Positions 11,380 through 23,851 are shown, numbered from the stretch's first letter. The stretch is 64,000 bases of DNA from Blasia pusilla (GCA_050084515.1 CM114275.1:18786001-18850000); one strand, 5' to 3'. Notes: a model not told the origin generated them from the letters alone. Translations and numbers: made by a program.

Positions 11380-11390
11380 CCTCCCCCCAT
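11380..11390 (-). other. Polypurine tract (plus-strand primer site) of the gypsy relic
   Basis: The minus strand reads ATGGGGGGAGG directly before the TGT that starts the 3' LTR. This is the position and composition used to prime second-strand synthesis in Ty3/gypsy elements. Confidence 0.7.
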
Positions 11391-11437
11391 TTAAGACACA
11401 ATGTCCTCGTTGTGAGAACTTTCAAACTCTTGCATTA

Positions 11438-12060
11438 TTAATGGTGTGTTGGCAAAGTTGGCTGAGGGTTCCCATGTGGCCTCAAATAGTGATATCCTTT
11501 CCATTGGACCAAGTATTCAACTCGTTGGTGATGAGCTCCTCGAGTGCATTTCTTCAAGATACTTTCCATTTCAAATTCTTCATGATCTCTGACTATTTGA
11601 GGTAATGGTGGAATGACAATATTATCCTCAAATCTCTTAGGGCGTGAAATAAATGGTCGAAGAAGAGAGACATGAAACAAAGGATGGATTTTCATATGCA
11701 TCGGTAGGTGTAGCTTATACGCCACGGCGCCCACTTTTTGTAGCATAGTAAAAGATCCAATATAGTGAGGATTGAGCTTACGATCCTACTAATGATAAAT
11801 TGGTTATTGCTAACTCGAACTCGAACTCGACATCTTGACGATGAGCATCTGCATATTTTTTTAATCGATTTAGGCCAATAGTCAACTTCTCCTTAGCAAG
11901 TTGAACCCCTTTATGAATCGAGTCCACAAACTCATTAACTGCAGCTATCTTTTTAGGTTCCCTCAGACTTTTCCCTATTCGAGTGAGACTAGAAGGAATT
12001 AAGGGATGCTCGTCATGCATTAAAAAGAACGGTGTAGCCTTAGTGGAAGATTTCATGGAG
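11438..12060 (-). pseudogene. Gypsy integrase C-terminus and chromodomain, degraded
   Basis: The 12056-11778 frame contains SSTKATPFFLMHDEHPLIPS, the target-proximal part of gypsy integrases, and KKYADAHRQDVEFE. The 11746-11438 frame continues with KVGAVAYKLHLP and a chromodomain core, VEYLVQWKGY; the expected following tryptophan-containing stretch is out of frame. A chromodomain here places the element among plant chromoviruses. At least one frame change separates the two pieces. Confidence 0.8.
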
Positions 12061-12153
12061 TTATTGTATGAGAACTCTACTAAGGGTAATAATGAGTCTC
12101 ATCCTTGTTGATCCTCCAAAATAAATGCGCGTAGCATATTCTCAATGGTATGG

Positions 12154-12852
12154 TTAGCCCTTTTTAGTTTGTCCATCAATTTGAGGATGATAAGTTGTAG
12201 ACATGGCTAGTTTAGTTTGGAGCAATCCGAATAAAGCCTTCCAAAATAAACTCGTAAAATGGGTTCCCCTATCAATGATAAGCACTTTAGGAAGACCATG
12301 ATGGACAAAGACTATCTCGATGTAGATCCTAGCCAACTTCGGTGCAATCACAGTATTTTTCGTCAGACGAAGGTGTATCATCTTGCTTAGTCTATCCACA
12401 AAGACTACAATAGAGTCATATCCGGTGATCGAACATAGCATCTCACAAACCAGATCCATAGTGACTTATTCCTAATGTTTTTGAGGTATTGGGATGGGCT
12501 GTAACAATCCTCCTGGTTTTATATTACTAGTCTTGATTTGTTGATAAATCCTACAACTCCTTACAAATACGTCAACCTCTTCTCTTATTTTGGTCCAATA
12601 GTATGCCCGTTGTAATATCTCTAAGGTTTTTTCAACTCCCATATGCCCCACAATGATTGTGTTGTGAGCTTCAGACAATACTTCAGTGCGTAAATGTGGA
12701 TCTTGTGGGATCCATACTTTATCTTTATGGAAAATCAATCCTTGAGCCTTGTGTACTTTGTTGGCCTGAATAGCAAGTGCAATTTCTTCATCGTCCTTTG
12801 TGGCTATGGATAACTTTTTCCACCAACCAGAGTAAATCTCCACTACAGACAT
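12154..12852 (-). pseudogene. Gypsy integrase zinc-binding domain and catalytic core, degraded
   Basis: The H2C2 region is recognisable in the 12852-12472 frame (HNTIIVGHMGVEKTLEILQR, then YYWTKI and SCRIYQQIK). The second zinc-binding cysteine is replaced by tyrosine. The core follows in the 12459-12154 frame: GYDSIVVFVDRLSKM, then LIIDRGTHFTS carrying the second catalytic aspartate, then YHPQIDGQT. The catalytic glutamate should follow the last motif, where the frame ends. The product would be non-functional as it stands. Confidence 0.85.
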
Positions 12853-12869
12853 ATTCTTTATCTATGGTA

Positions 12870-13440
12870 TACGAGTTATGACGTCCGCCAACTGCTTCTT
12901 TGCCTCCACATAGAAAATTTTCATGGTGAGTTGTGTCACCATTCTTCCCATCAAATTTGACGTTTGGATAACTCCTTTTGGAACTCTAAGTAGACCAAGG
13001 GCTTGTGATCAATCTCCACCACAAACTCCTTATCGCCCAAGTAATTTTTCCAATGCTTGGTTGCCAACACAATAGTAAGTTCTTCTTGCTCAATTGTATG
13101 GTAGTTTTGCTCCGCTGGCAATAGCTTGCGGGAAAAGAAGGCAATAGGATGTCATCTATCCTCCCATTCTTGTTGTAGTAATCCTTCAATGCTAGTACCT
13201 GAAGCATGTATGGCCAACTTGATGGGTCCATTAGGATCATACCACTTCAAAACAAGTTCTTTGATCAAGGCATCCTTTAATGATTGAAAAGAAATCTCTT
13301 GTGATGTGCCCCAATTCCATTTTTATCCTTTTCCTAGTAAAGTCGTCAAGGATCGTACAATTTGAGCAAAACCTTTGACAAATCTTTGATAGAATCCTGT
13401 TTACCCTAGAAAGCTCTTTAATTGAGTTAGATCCTCAGGT
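12870..13440 (-). pseudogene. Gypsy RNase H region, degraded
   Basis: The minus strand between the RT and integrase pieces holds RNase H-like stretches spread over several frames, for example FSRKLLPAEQNYHTIEQEEL near 13080-13150 and KPLVYL near 12990. Stops and small indels separate them. The 13240-12986 open frame is largely the wrong frame over this region. Confidence 0.65.
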
Positions 13441-14180
13441 GCATTCCATTTTTGGATCGCTTCTCATTCGTCACTTGAATGCCTTCTGCGCTTACTCGAT
13501 GCCCTAGATAATCAACTTCTGTCTTATCGAACTCACATTTTGAAGCTTTAGGATACAACTCATTATCTCTTAGGATTTGAAGGACTTGTCATAGATGATT
13601 TATATGCTCCTCTATGGTTTTACTATAGACTAAGATATCATCTAAGAATACAATGACAGACTTGTCTAAATATGGATGAAAGACATCATTCGTTAGGTCC
13701 ATAAAGGTTGCAGGTGCATTAGTAAGACCAAATGGCATGACTAAGTATTCAAAGTGTCCATACTTAGTACAAAAAGCAGTCTTGGGCACATCTTCATCCG
13801 TAATTCAAATTTGGTTGTAGCCCCTTCTAAGGTTAAGTTTAGTGAAGTATTTTGCTCCTTGTAGCAAGTCGAACAAATCATCCATTCTTGGTAATGGATA
13901 ATTTTTGGTAATGGATATTTTCTTTTTATTATTTTTTGATTCAGTGCTCGATAGTCGATACACAATCGCATGCTTCCATCCTTTTTTTTCACGAAAAGAA
14001 CGGGGGCTCCATATGGCAAGACGTTTGGTTGGATGAAGCCTTTCTGCAACATCTCCTCGACTTGGGGCTTTGCATTCTTCTAATTCCCTTGGAACTAAGT
14101 GGTAAGGAGCCTTACATGGTGGTGTGCTTCTTGGAAGGACCTCAATCTTGTGGTCTACCCTCCGTTTGGGTGATAACCAT
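13441..14180 (-). pseudogene. Gypsy reverse transcriptase, degraded
   Basis: Upstream of the open frame the sequence reads [20 protein letters not shown] when small frame changes are allowed. The RT then continues with [20 protein letters not shown] and YRALNQ (frame 14052-13741), followed after a frame change by [19 protein letters not shown] and the active-site box [10 protein letters not shown] at about 13630-13650 (frame 13789-13589). The two catalytic aspartates are retained. The RT is cut off abruptly at 14180, where LTR sequence begins, so protease and gag are missing. Confidence 0.85.
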
Positions 14181-14330
14181 GATCCTTACTTTTCACCAAC
14201 CTATGGTCCCACTCTCATCTTTATCTCATGTATCTTATCTTTTCTATTTTTGGTTGATTCTTTGAATTTCCACTTATGTGCTTCATGTCATAGATTCTAA
14301 CTTAACTATGACTTACAAAGGATGGTAACA
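14181..14330 (-). mobile_element. Truncated 5' LTR fused to pol of the gypsy relic
   Basis: This is the partner of the 3' LTR segment at 11228-11377 (constant offset 2953). On the minus strand it begins TGTTACC at 14330, the outer end of the element. It ends abruptly at 14181, directly abutting the RT-upstream sequence. The primer-binding site, gag and protease that should lie between LTR and RT are absent, so one internal deletion removed them together with the 3' part of this LTR. Confidence 0.65.
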
Positions 14331-16800
14331 TGTATCTCCTATTACTCTTCCCACAATGTGTTTTAGTCCTTCCTCCAAGCGATGGTACGACGGATCATCG
14401 TGAAACCTCTACACGTATTCAGCACTTTATGTCTAGGATTGGGAGAATCTTTAGCATGAGCATACACTTTGAGTTGAGGCCTTAGCTACGGCTCATCCCA
14501 CTCAACATGCCAATTATTGAAGGCCTCCGTTTTTGTATTAAAGGCCTTCAATACAAAAACGTCTTCGATGAAGTCTACTTTTGGGACAAGTTGGTTAGTT
14601 TTTACGTACGGTTTGAGCATTGGCTCTTCTCTGTCCGGCGATTCCAAGTGCGGATACACAAGCTCTCTTAGAAGCACCCTCCTTCAAGTGGTGATGCACC
14701 ACCTTTTATGGAAGACTATACAATGGATCTTGACTTGGAGGTTTTAACAAGGCTTTTCTTAATACTCCTCTCTTATCAACAAGAGGGCTATCATGGATGG
14801 TTTTGGAGCATCTTTATGATTTCTTTATCCCGGAAGATTCAACAAGTGGTTTTGTCTCTCTCTATAAGGAATGTGCATATATTGTGGTATGTCATCTCCC
14901 ATTCTCTATCTAGGCTCTTGGGAGCTTGTCGTTTGTTGGGAATGGATAAGCCTCCTCTAGGTGTCCACACTTTGGCTATTGGAGAGGTTTTATACCGCTT
15001 GGTTAGTCGATCCTTATGTTTGCAATTTTGTCCTGACTTTAGTACCCACTTATTTCCTCATAAATTTTGAGTGGCAACCCTGGGTGGTTGTGAGGCTGTG
15101 ATGTATGGGATTCTCTCCATTCTTTGCCATTGCCCATTTTCGTGCCCTTCAAGCATTAGCCCAAGCATTTCCATCTCGTCTTTTCCCTTCTATTATTGAT
15201 GACACATTATAGGTTCTCCTTCTGAAGTGCTCTTGCTTAAATCTTACTCGTTCTTAATTTTTGAAGTCAAAACTAGTAAATTTTGAGTATGGTCTCCTTT
15301 ATGCCTTCCCCCAATATTCACCCCACCTACTCCTGATTTTTCCATCATCATTGAAGGGTTAGGGTTCTTGGGGTCCCAATTGGCTTCATCGACTATGTCT
15401 TGAAGTTCTTGGATGAGGCCCTTTTGAAAAACGTGGAATGGATTCATTTGTTACCTCATCTAGGGGTCCCCGAGTGGCTTATGGGATTCTCTCCCAATTT
15501 TTTCTACAACGTCCTTCGTGCCTTCTTCGCACTTGTCCTCCCACTTCAAGGTTCTTACATCGATTGGCATCTTTTGATGCTTCTATCTTGGCAACTTTTG
15601 GTCAACTTCTTGGCTCAAATACATTTGAGGGAAAGAATGGTGTCGTGGCTTCACAAGAAGCTATCTTGCCTATTTCTTTTGGAAACATAGGGCTTTCCTC
15701 CATAGTCGCATATGCTCCAGCAGCTTATTTGGGGAGTTGCGCGTTGATGGCACCAATTGTGGCTAGAAGGTTTCTCCAAGGAGATACACCTATCTTGATG
15801 GATCATGTTGCTCATGTAGAGGAGGGGCTCTATTATTTCGACAACAACTTAGATCTTCCCCAATTCTTCTTCCTCTTGCTACACAAGCATTTCTATTCTA
15901 CCCCCTTGTAGTCAATTGATTACGGAAGGGCTTGATTTACTTCAAGACCATATCACCGAGAATTTGCACCAAATCAACTTTTCGATCATTCTCTCTAAGG
16001 TATCCTCTGATGCACATCAAACTCGTCTACGTTCATGTGCCGGTACAGGAACGGGGGCATGGCTTATTGCAAATCCTTTTATTCTTCCATGTCGTCTTCC
16101 TCGAAGTATATTCTCGACAGCTTTGCGGTTACGCCTTGGACTTCCCCATCCTTTTGTGTTAGCTTTGACGAATTTTCTATGCGGGGATCCCATTGATGCA
16201 AAGGATATCCATGTTCTTTGATATGCACATGGTGGAGAACGAACGACCACACATGTTGTCATTAGAGAGGAGGTAGCATCGGTGGCTCGTACTACAGGGT
16301 ACACCATTGGGCAAGCGAAGCTCCATGTCCTACCTTCAACCACACAAGCAACCTATCGTCAAAGAGTTGATCTTGTTATATCTCGAGGTGGATTCTGGAC
16401 ACTAGGTTATGTGGTGATTGTTGATCCAAGATGTTCTAACTTGGTGTGTTGGGCCGCACATACCAACAGTTCGGTGGCTGAAGTAGCACCAAGAATCAAG
16501 GAGTTAAATTATGTTGTATGGCATGCGACTGATGGATTTCTTCCTCTTGCAATGGAAGTATTCGGTCATTAACATGTGTTTTTTGATACTTTCCTGAAAA
16601 CATGTGCTCACCACTTGCTCGGGAATCATCACCTTGCCCCTTCCCGTAGTCCTTCTCTCTTTGTAGTTACTGCTTATTTTCCGAAATGCTTCTTGGTGGC
16701 CTTACAACATGCACAAGCCTTGGCATTGATAGGTCGTACGGAGGTGGTGGGGTTCGCACGCCTCATTGTCCATTCACGTATGACCAATCACTAGTGTTCT
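14331..16800 (+). mobile_element. Non-LTR (LINE-like) retrotransposon relic, RT and C-terminal part
   Basis: On the plus strand, in changing frames, RT-like pieces occur in the expected order. They are LLLFPQCVLVLPPSD (14345), a degraded palm with PPLGVHTLAIGEVLYRLV (14953) where such RTs usually read GDPLGPxLFALA, a degenerate active-site box IIDDTL (15195), and VLGVPIGF with FLDEALL (15370-15430). The C-terminal region reads GTGAWLIANPFILPCRLPRS (16040), ALRLRLGLPHPFVLAL, a GERTTTHVV-like block at 16230 and VDLVISRGGFWTLGYVVIVD (16360-16430). This order is typical of a LINE-type ORF common in plants and algae. Many stops and frameshifts are present. The 3' end is placed near 16.8 kb, where similarity is lost; no poly(A) tail is seen. 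Confidence 0.6.
14528..14561. repeat. Short inverted repeat
   Basis: Arms CGTTTTTGTATT (14528-14539) and its complement (14550-14561) flank a 10-bp AAAGGCCTTC-type centre. The structure lies within the LINE-like relic. Confidence 0.8.
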
Positions 16801-16992
16801 TGTCACATTTGTTTAAGACTATCAATCTTATTTACATTCCATGCTTCATTTTCCTACTCCTCTTTTGAGATGTTATTACTATTTTTTGTCCTCTTTCAAG
16901 GTTTGTTTTTATAATAAAATGAATTTTATTTTGTTTAAAGCATCATCTATGTTTCAAACAAATAGATTAGCTTTATCTACCCAGGTGTCATT

Positions 16993-17036
16993 CATATTAT
17001 AATCAGGGATGACGCATCATCCGTGATTATAATATG
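16993..17036. repeat. 20-bp-arm hairpin
   Basis: Arms at 16993-17012 and 17017-17036 are complementary except for one base pair, with a four-base loop CGCA. The arms are AT-rich outside and GATGA-rich near the loop. It sits about 200 bp past the apparent 3' end of the LINE-like relic and may be a small inverted-repeat transposon tip or a structured site. Confidence 0.85.
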
Positions 17037-19000
17037 GATTCTTCCAAATCTTCCCACTTTGCCTTTAATTGGAAATAGGTAGAAATCTAGAGCTTATTCC
17101 TAACATGTCAATGGTTGCATGGAGATACTTCTCGTGATGATATTAAACACTTCTTTAATATATAGTATAGAAAATATACCCACCTCACTTTTCACCTATA
17201 TAGCAAATGATGAAACGACATTACCTTCCTATCCCTGTACTTTCCTTCCAAATTTTCGCTGTCCAGAAATTTGGGTTTGTAATTTTGTGAGAATCCCTGA
17301 CAAAGTATCTGAGGTGAAAGGGCGTTGGAACGGCACCGTCACTTATTTTATTCTCTTCGGCGGGAGCAAACTTTCGGAGATTGAAGTGAGTGGAAAATTT
17401 CAGTCACTTATTTTATTTTTTCTTGAGGGGGAGGGGAAGTGAAATGTCCATGGAACGCGACATACCCGTCCTCAACGTCAATGAAGATTCAGTTCAAACT
17501 CGAAGAAAATATCATGGAAGAACTTGAACGCAGACGGAGCTCCGCTGCAAGGATCACGCATTCGAACTGGCGCTCGAAAAGCGTGAGCCACCATCGTATG
17601 ATCGTAGACCTGTAGGCCGTGTAACGATAACGACTCCGAGCGAGAGAGAGAGATAGGCGCTACAACATATACGACGAAATGGGATTTACTCAGATGTCGC
17701 AGGCGACGTACGATGGTCGTCGTGTCGCTGGAAACCCTTACGAATCGTGGCAAACGCGGAGAACACGTCCCTCCGCAGAGAAATGTACGTTGCGTTTCTT
17801 GACTGGACCCTGGTGAGAGCCGGATCCCAATCAATCCAGCGCCATACAGTGTCGACGTCACGACGAAGAGACCAACACACACATGCGTGCTTTTGCGCAG
17901 TACTGTACACAGTATGTGTAGGTGTAGCTACGATCCAAAAGCGTGTGTACAGCAGTAAGTCGCTAGGATCTAGCGATGCGTAGACACAGTATCGTAGACT
18001 AGCTGCCTGTCTTCTCGGGAGTCATAATTAAAAATGAGAAATCACGAGGGAATGTTTGATGTGGCAATTGGGCACTTAAAGCCCATAAATGTGGCTTTAA
18101 GCGAGAACTTTCTTTGGAACATGTGGTGGTTTGCATCACATGTAGCAAATATTCTGTCCCGATAACCCAAGTTACCCAGCTCCTCCAGCCCAATGAACGG
18201 GGAGATCCGGGGTTACGACTAATCGTAGCCGGCTAAAATCAAACTTTACCGATTCAATCCAAACTCGTCGGGGAAAAACTGGCAGGTTTAGGGGGGATTT
18301 CTTTGTAAACGCATCTGAATTGCCGGATGGAAATCTAAATTTACCGGAACCGGTTCTGTACCGGTTCTCGTGAAAAAGCTCCCCGGCCTATGCTCCAGCC
18401 CACCGTCGAAAACGAGCATAAACGATGGGGGGAAAAAGATAATATTCCTTCAATAACCGACCGACCAAGTCAAGCCTCCCGGAGGCTTCTCCAACGATCA
18501 GATTCCATACGGACCGAAATATGCTACAATCCAACTCAACCCCCAGTATTCTATTCTTGTCTTTGTATATTCTAGGGACAACCGAGAGTATTCATGAAAA
18601 TCTAGGTTCCCAAATTCTTTTTACGTACGCTGTCCGTACCCGCACATGTAATCTCAGCTCGCCCATCGATCCACCGTCTCTCTCTCGTCGCGCGTCCCGG
18701 TGCGCACTACTTGGCCACTCGGACTGCTCTGGCCCACTAAATGTGCGGGGCCTCTGGCACTTGCTTCCTTCTTCTGACGCCGACGCTGATATCGCGGTGG
18801 CTGCTGTGGGCTACGCACTGGGCACTCACCGTAGACTCTACGCTCCCTCGCGCCGTCACCCGTCTGTGTTCTCGGTTCTTTCCCTGTCCAAATTTAGTCC
18901 ATAGACGATACTGACCCTTTAGTAGAGTCACGTTATAAAAACGTTTTCATCTTGGGTTAAAACGCTTCGTACTAGCCAGAACGAAAATGTCGTCTACAAG
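17037..19000. other. Intergenic, with GC-rich island from about 17.4 kb
   Basis: No gene recognised. From 17400 to 18950 the DNA is GC-rich and CpG-containing. It carries opposed open frames (17478-17882 minus, 17747-17983 plus, 18521-18904 plus) that overlap one another and show no domains. A stretch around 18340-18380 repeats the CCGGTTCT motif three times. Confidence 0.45.
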
Positions 19001-21770
19001 TGGGTAATTAAAATAAAATGAGATTTCGTGGGAATATTTGCAAAATATTCCAATGACGCAACGTTTTCACTGAATGGAACAAAAATATCTGAGGGCTTCA
19101 ACGGTGATATGTTCGATACATAAGCTTTGCATGTTGAGTATCTCTCGTAGGTCAATCATCACTCAACAGCTAAGCAACTATTGCATCAAATCCTTGTGAT
19201 CGCTCCATAGCCCAAATTCATGTCCACTAAAGCGATATATGATGTCCTAGGTGACTATGGAAAGCTTCGTCAAATTGCATGAAGTCCGCATGCCCAAAGT
19301 TCAATATTAAAATTCTTCCTTGTTCTTTCCAAAAACTTAATAACCTCCACTAGGACCCAAAAAGGGGACATGCGCACAAAGAAGTATTAAGAGAGCCAAT
19401 AGGTTGCAACTAGCTTAGGCACATATCTATCCAAGGTTGAACAAGATCTCCGCGGTAATTTCCAATCACTCCCAGGTTCCCACCGCCCGCAACATAGACC
19501 CCAATTCTACCGGCCCGCATCCTAATCCAACGACCCACTCTCAATTCTTGCCACCTATTTTTTAGCCCACGTCAAGGCCGCATGGCCCGTACTCAACGGG
19601 CATTGACCTTGCACGAGCTCGTGCGGGCCACTACAAGCTCGACCCGGCCCACACACCCATTCGGTCCTTGCCCTACAACCTTAATCTAAGCCTACATCTG
19701 TTCCCGCCTCTTAAGCCCGCATGGACGACCCAAGTAAAGGAAACCCATGCGAGGAACCTTGTCTCTATCTCCTCTATCACAAAAAACTACGTACTTTGGC
19801 TCAAATACAACTAGCATGGCATTCATCATGTCCACACATATCTCTACATAATATACATATGCTAACATTTCAAACATAAGAAGTAAATCATTATACATCA
19901 TCACATCGTGAGCCTTCCCTGGCCTGCCACAAGCCCACACGGCACAAAGGGGTTGGAGACATTAGCATCCTAATTAGTGATTGGATCTTACAAACCTCAA
20001 ATTTCCAAATGCTTAGTTTACAATCATATGGAACATTAAGCTAATTTTGGAACTAAGATTAAGATTAAGAGTTCTCTCTCAATGAATCATAAATTTCCCA
20101 TGTGTGATATATACAAATCACTCAAAGGATTCAGTAACTATCTAACCATAACGCATGGTATATCTCAAAAATAACCATAATCCCTAAGAAATCCCATCTA
20201 ATCCTTGTGATTACCAAGCACGATCCTTGAGAGCAAAAAACCATGTTTTACAATTTTTGTTGTCTCAAATATATGAATATTAGTTGGCATGCCTATGCTT
20301 GCACGCAAAAATGATGTTTTCAATAAATATTTTTTTCATTTCAGAAGGTATACATCATTTTTATTTTCTTAAATCCGAAAGGAATAATAAGATTCCACTC
20401 TTATAAATCAATCCAATATTTAATTAAAATTTCAATAAAATCCCACTCCCCTAAGTAATTCCATTTTTGCATAAAAATTTAAAGAAAAATTACTCAACCC
20501 CCTCCACTCCTCCAAAAAAATAATATGCATTCATTAAATTATGAGTTAATTTTAATTGACTATTGAAAGAGGGAAATAAAATTACTTCTTTCTTCCATTC
20601 ATTTTTCCTTCCCAAAATATCAAAATATCAATATCAGGTTGTTAATTATAATAAAGATGCGTGCAACAACAAATTTTATGAAGAGTCTAAAAATTTTGTG
20701 ACTCTCCATAAAGTGTGGAAATAAATTTATCACAAGGACCTTAAAAAATCTTTAATCTTACCTTGATAATATTAAGAATAGCAAGTTTGAGGGATTGGAG
20801 AGTGAGGGAAGTGGACATGTTGTGCGCCCACTATAGAATAGAGAGTTCATCCCAAGATTCTGGACGCATTCGTTGTGTTTATTTTTCTTCTCTTCGTATT
20901 TAAGAATATAGGATTCAAATCCAAGGAACTACATACAATGGTTCAAATCTTCAAACTATTGTGCGTTTTCCATAGTAAGAGTGCTTTTCTAAGTTTGGAT
21001 TCTTTTCTACTACTTCATCATCTATATTATTATTGGAGATTGTCTTCTTGATTTGCAAACACCACTTTGGTTGACATATGATAACCGGACAGCAAGAAAA
21101 CGACTTCCCTTCACTCCGTGCATGGTAGAAGTTGCCCACTAATAAAAATTAGTACAAGTGCCAAACTTTGTGTGACTACATTTGTGGAAGAGCGTGAAAC
21201 CTATAGCCTCCAATATGTGGGCTTATAGATTCAATCCCTCCTACATGATTTCATGGAGTTTTAAACAATAATTTGTGGGGGAGTGGGGGTTGGTATCATA
21301 GTTGTACCTTCACTTATGGACTTCAAAGGGAGAAAAGAAATACCACATTCCTAACATCACTCTTCAACCCACTAACTTGGGTTAAAGAGTGATAAAAACC
21401 TGTAAATAAAATCACACCCAAAAATCAATGGAAACGTTGGAACTAGTTCTGACCTAAATTAACGAACTCCGTTCATGGTGGACTCTTCCTTTTATTTTTA
21501 TGATTATTTATCTCATTTTTATTTATGGATTCACCATGTGAGAATTATTCCATCTTATTGTGTTAAAAAAGTTGAAATGAGAGATTACTTAACGATAAAA
21601 AATGTGGAGTAGCATAGAGTGAGAGATTAGGAAATCGTACGATGAGAATCGACTTCCAAGAACATCGCTTCGATAATTGTGAACAGAAAAGAATCGAATA
21701 AATTTGAAACTGTTGTGGTCAACTGTCAGAAATGGAACACGAAAAACAATATTTTACTCATCACCATTTC
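19001..21770. other. AT-rich stretch, nothing recognised
   Basis: A moderately GC-rich patch at 19480-19720 contains GGCCCG/CGGGCC-type words, but no reading frame with family features is visible. The remainder is AT-rich with short A and T tracts. Confidence 0.55.
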
Positions 21771-21778
21771 ACTAATAA

Positions 21779-22075
21779 TACGTTCTGATTTCTCTAGAAC
21801 CCAAAAAAGCATTATTTTCTCCCACTATATATTCGTATGTTCTAGAAAGGATTCGTATCATGGGCATAATTCGTTAGGGCGGTGGAGGAAGATGATGAAT
21901 ATAAATGAATAATACCCCTAAGAATGTTACAATTACAAATACGTTCCGATTTCTCTAGAACCCAAAAAAAGCATGACTTTTGTCCCACAATATATTCGTG
22001 TACGAGATTAAAAATCATCATCTTCGACGCTTCCTCCACCGCCCTAACTCATTACGCCCACGACACGAATCTTTT
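21779..22075. repeat. Composite direct and inverted repeat
   Basis: A block reading TACGTTCTGATTTCTCTAG (21779) recurs in direct orientation at 21939 with one change. Between and after the copies, a second block (21848-21900, containing TTAGGGCGGTGGAGGAAG) recurs in inverted orientation at 22014-22074. The order is therefore direct A, B, direct A, inverted B. A local duplication with inversion, or the remnant of a foldback element, would produce this. Confidence 0.85.
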
Positions 22076-23080
22076 CCATAACATATCTCTACTTCACTCC
22101 TCGCTTCTATTGTTCTTAAGAGAAAGTGTCTAGAACCCCACGAGCTTCCTTGGAAGTGAGCACATTTCGTGCGGTGCATTAGTTGGGTGCAAAGTATGAT
22201 CTGCAATGCGCACTTATCCATTTACTCCATCCCACGCCTTCTTCGTGTCCTTGCGTGAGAGAAGTGATTACATTCCTCACGTCTTTCCCAACCAAATATA
22301 TATATGCGGTCATCTTCAGTTGGGCGATTTCAAGCAAAGTACCGTCCTTTCATGACACCTCCACATGTCTTCCGTCCAAAGCAATATTCGGTCCTCACAT
22401 GGAGTGAAGAAACAACACATAGGGTATTTGTTGTATTTGCTAAAACGACCCTTCCAACAAAAGAAAAAAACGCTAGGGAGGTAGACATAATCTCCACATG
22501 ATACCTCCCTAGTTACCTATGGAAAAGCTGACGGGATGATATTTTTGTATATAGAAAAAGAATCTACTCATCATATTACATGATCTTGAGTTACATACGT
22601 GGGAGGGTCTATTTGAAACCCCTATAGTGCTTCTTAGTGCTAGTCCATGGGCTAAAATAACCCGAGTCCATGACCAAAAACAATAATGTCCAAATAAGCA
22701 CAACCTAACAAGCAAGAATGCTGCATCATACGCCTCATCAAGAGAACCTCGATTACTATCGTACGAGTGAACACGAAAGAGGGATGTGAGTATCCCATCC
22801 CTCTTTCGTGTGTGGACTGCTTTCTTGCCATCGATCGATCGATGCTTTTCTTTTCGTGTGTTTTTTTGTTGCTTCTAGTATCTTTTCCATTGGAATTGTC
22901 TTCATGCGACCAAATCTTCTTTGTTGGGATTTGTCAATATGCGATGGGTCTTTTAATTCCATTTTTGCCACGAAACACTTATTTCCTATCTCCTGCCTAA
23001 CGCAATCACCTACGATCACAATCCATGCGTACCCATGACATTCACGCGGACTTGTTCCCGATATTTTATTTTATTTATCT
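22076..23080. other. Intergenic sequence with a strong hairpin
   Basis: No gene recognised. Opposite-strand open frames at 22756-23038 overlap and lack motifs. The only clear structure is the inverted repeat at 22771-22811. A TCGATCGATCGA stretch at 22830-22843 is also self-complementary. Confidence 0.5.
22771..22811. repeat. 16-bp-arm perfect hairpin
   Basis: ACACGAAAGAGGGATG (22771-22786) is followed after nine bases by its exact complement (22796-22811). No T-run follows, so it is not a bacterial-type terminator. Confidence 0.9.
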
Positions 23081-23851
23081 CTCTTTAAGAGTCCGCAGCC
23101 TCTACTAATCCACACTCTCCCACTGTTTCCAGGGCGGCCGCAGCAGTTTGTACGTACCTCAAGCTCTCTGAAAACCGGTTTGCATGCAACGGAGCTTCCG
23201 CCTTCGCGTTCAATAGGTGGATGGAGCTTTCGCGGACTGGCGTGTCCGTCGGTGTGGAACGCCCATGGAGAAAGAGAGAAAGGACGAGGAAAAGGGAGTG
23301 TTTGAAGGGGGGAAAAAATGGCCGAAATTATTACTAGGAGAAGTCTAGGTCGTCTGGACACCTTAAGTGTGAAGACAACCCATTTTCAACGTGCGCTATG
23401 GTAAAAGCAGGAATGGCCACCTCGGGATTCCCAACCCGAGAAGGGGCGAGGAGAATTCGGAGAAAAGCTGCCATGAATACTGCCTGAAATGCTTTTGGTG
23501 CCATTCATATGTTGCCACCGAGCGGACCAGCACGGAGTCTTTTTTTAAAGATGCACAGAGGCTTGGGCCCAATCGCTATTACAACTAGGAAAATGGACGT
23601 ACGGAGTGCGATTGCTCCGGATATCCAAGGAGGGAGGTTGCATGGAGCATTCTTCTTTTTGTTTTGTCTTCCCAACAAATGGGGCAGCTCTCCCTGCCTG
23701 TCTTCCCCCTACGCTAGCAACAAAGTCTCGCAGATCTCGCCGGGGCATGCATAGACGATCACTCCCCTAGACGAGGAGCTCTTCCCGCTCCTCGTCCGTC
23801 CACGCACGCACCGCACCGGCTGGCTACGGCGACCGCGCCAGAGCTTCGTGT

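Noticed and set aside
22771-22811. Bacterial-type transcription terminator
   Set aside because: No T-run after the stem and the context is plant nuclear DNA.
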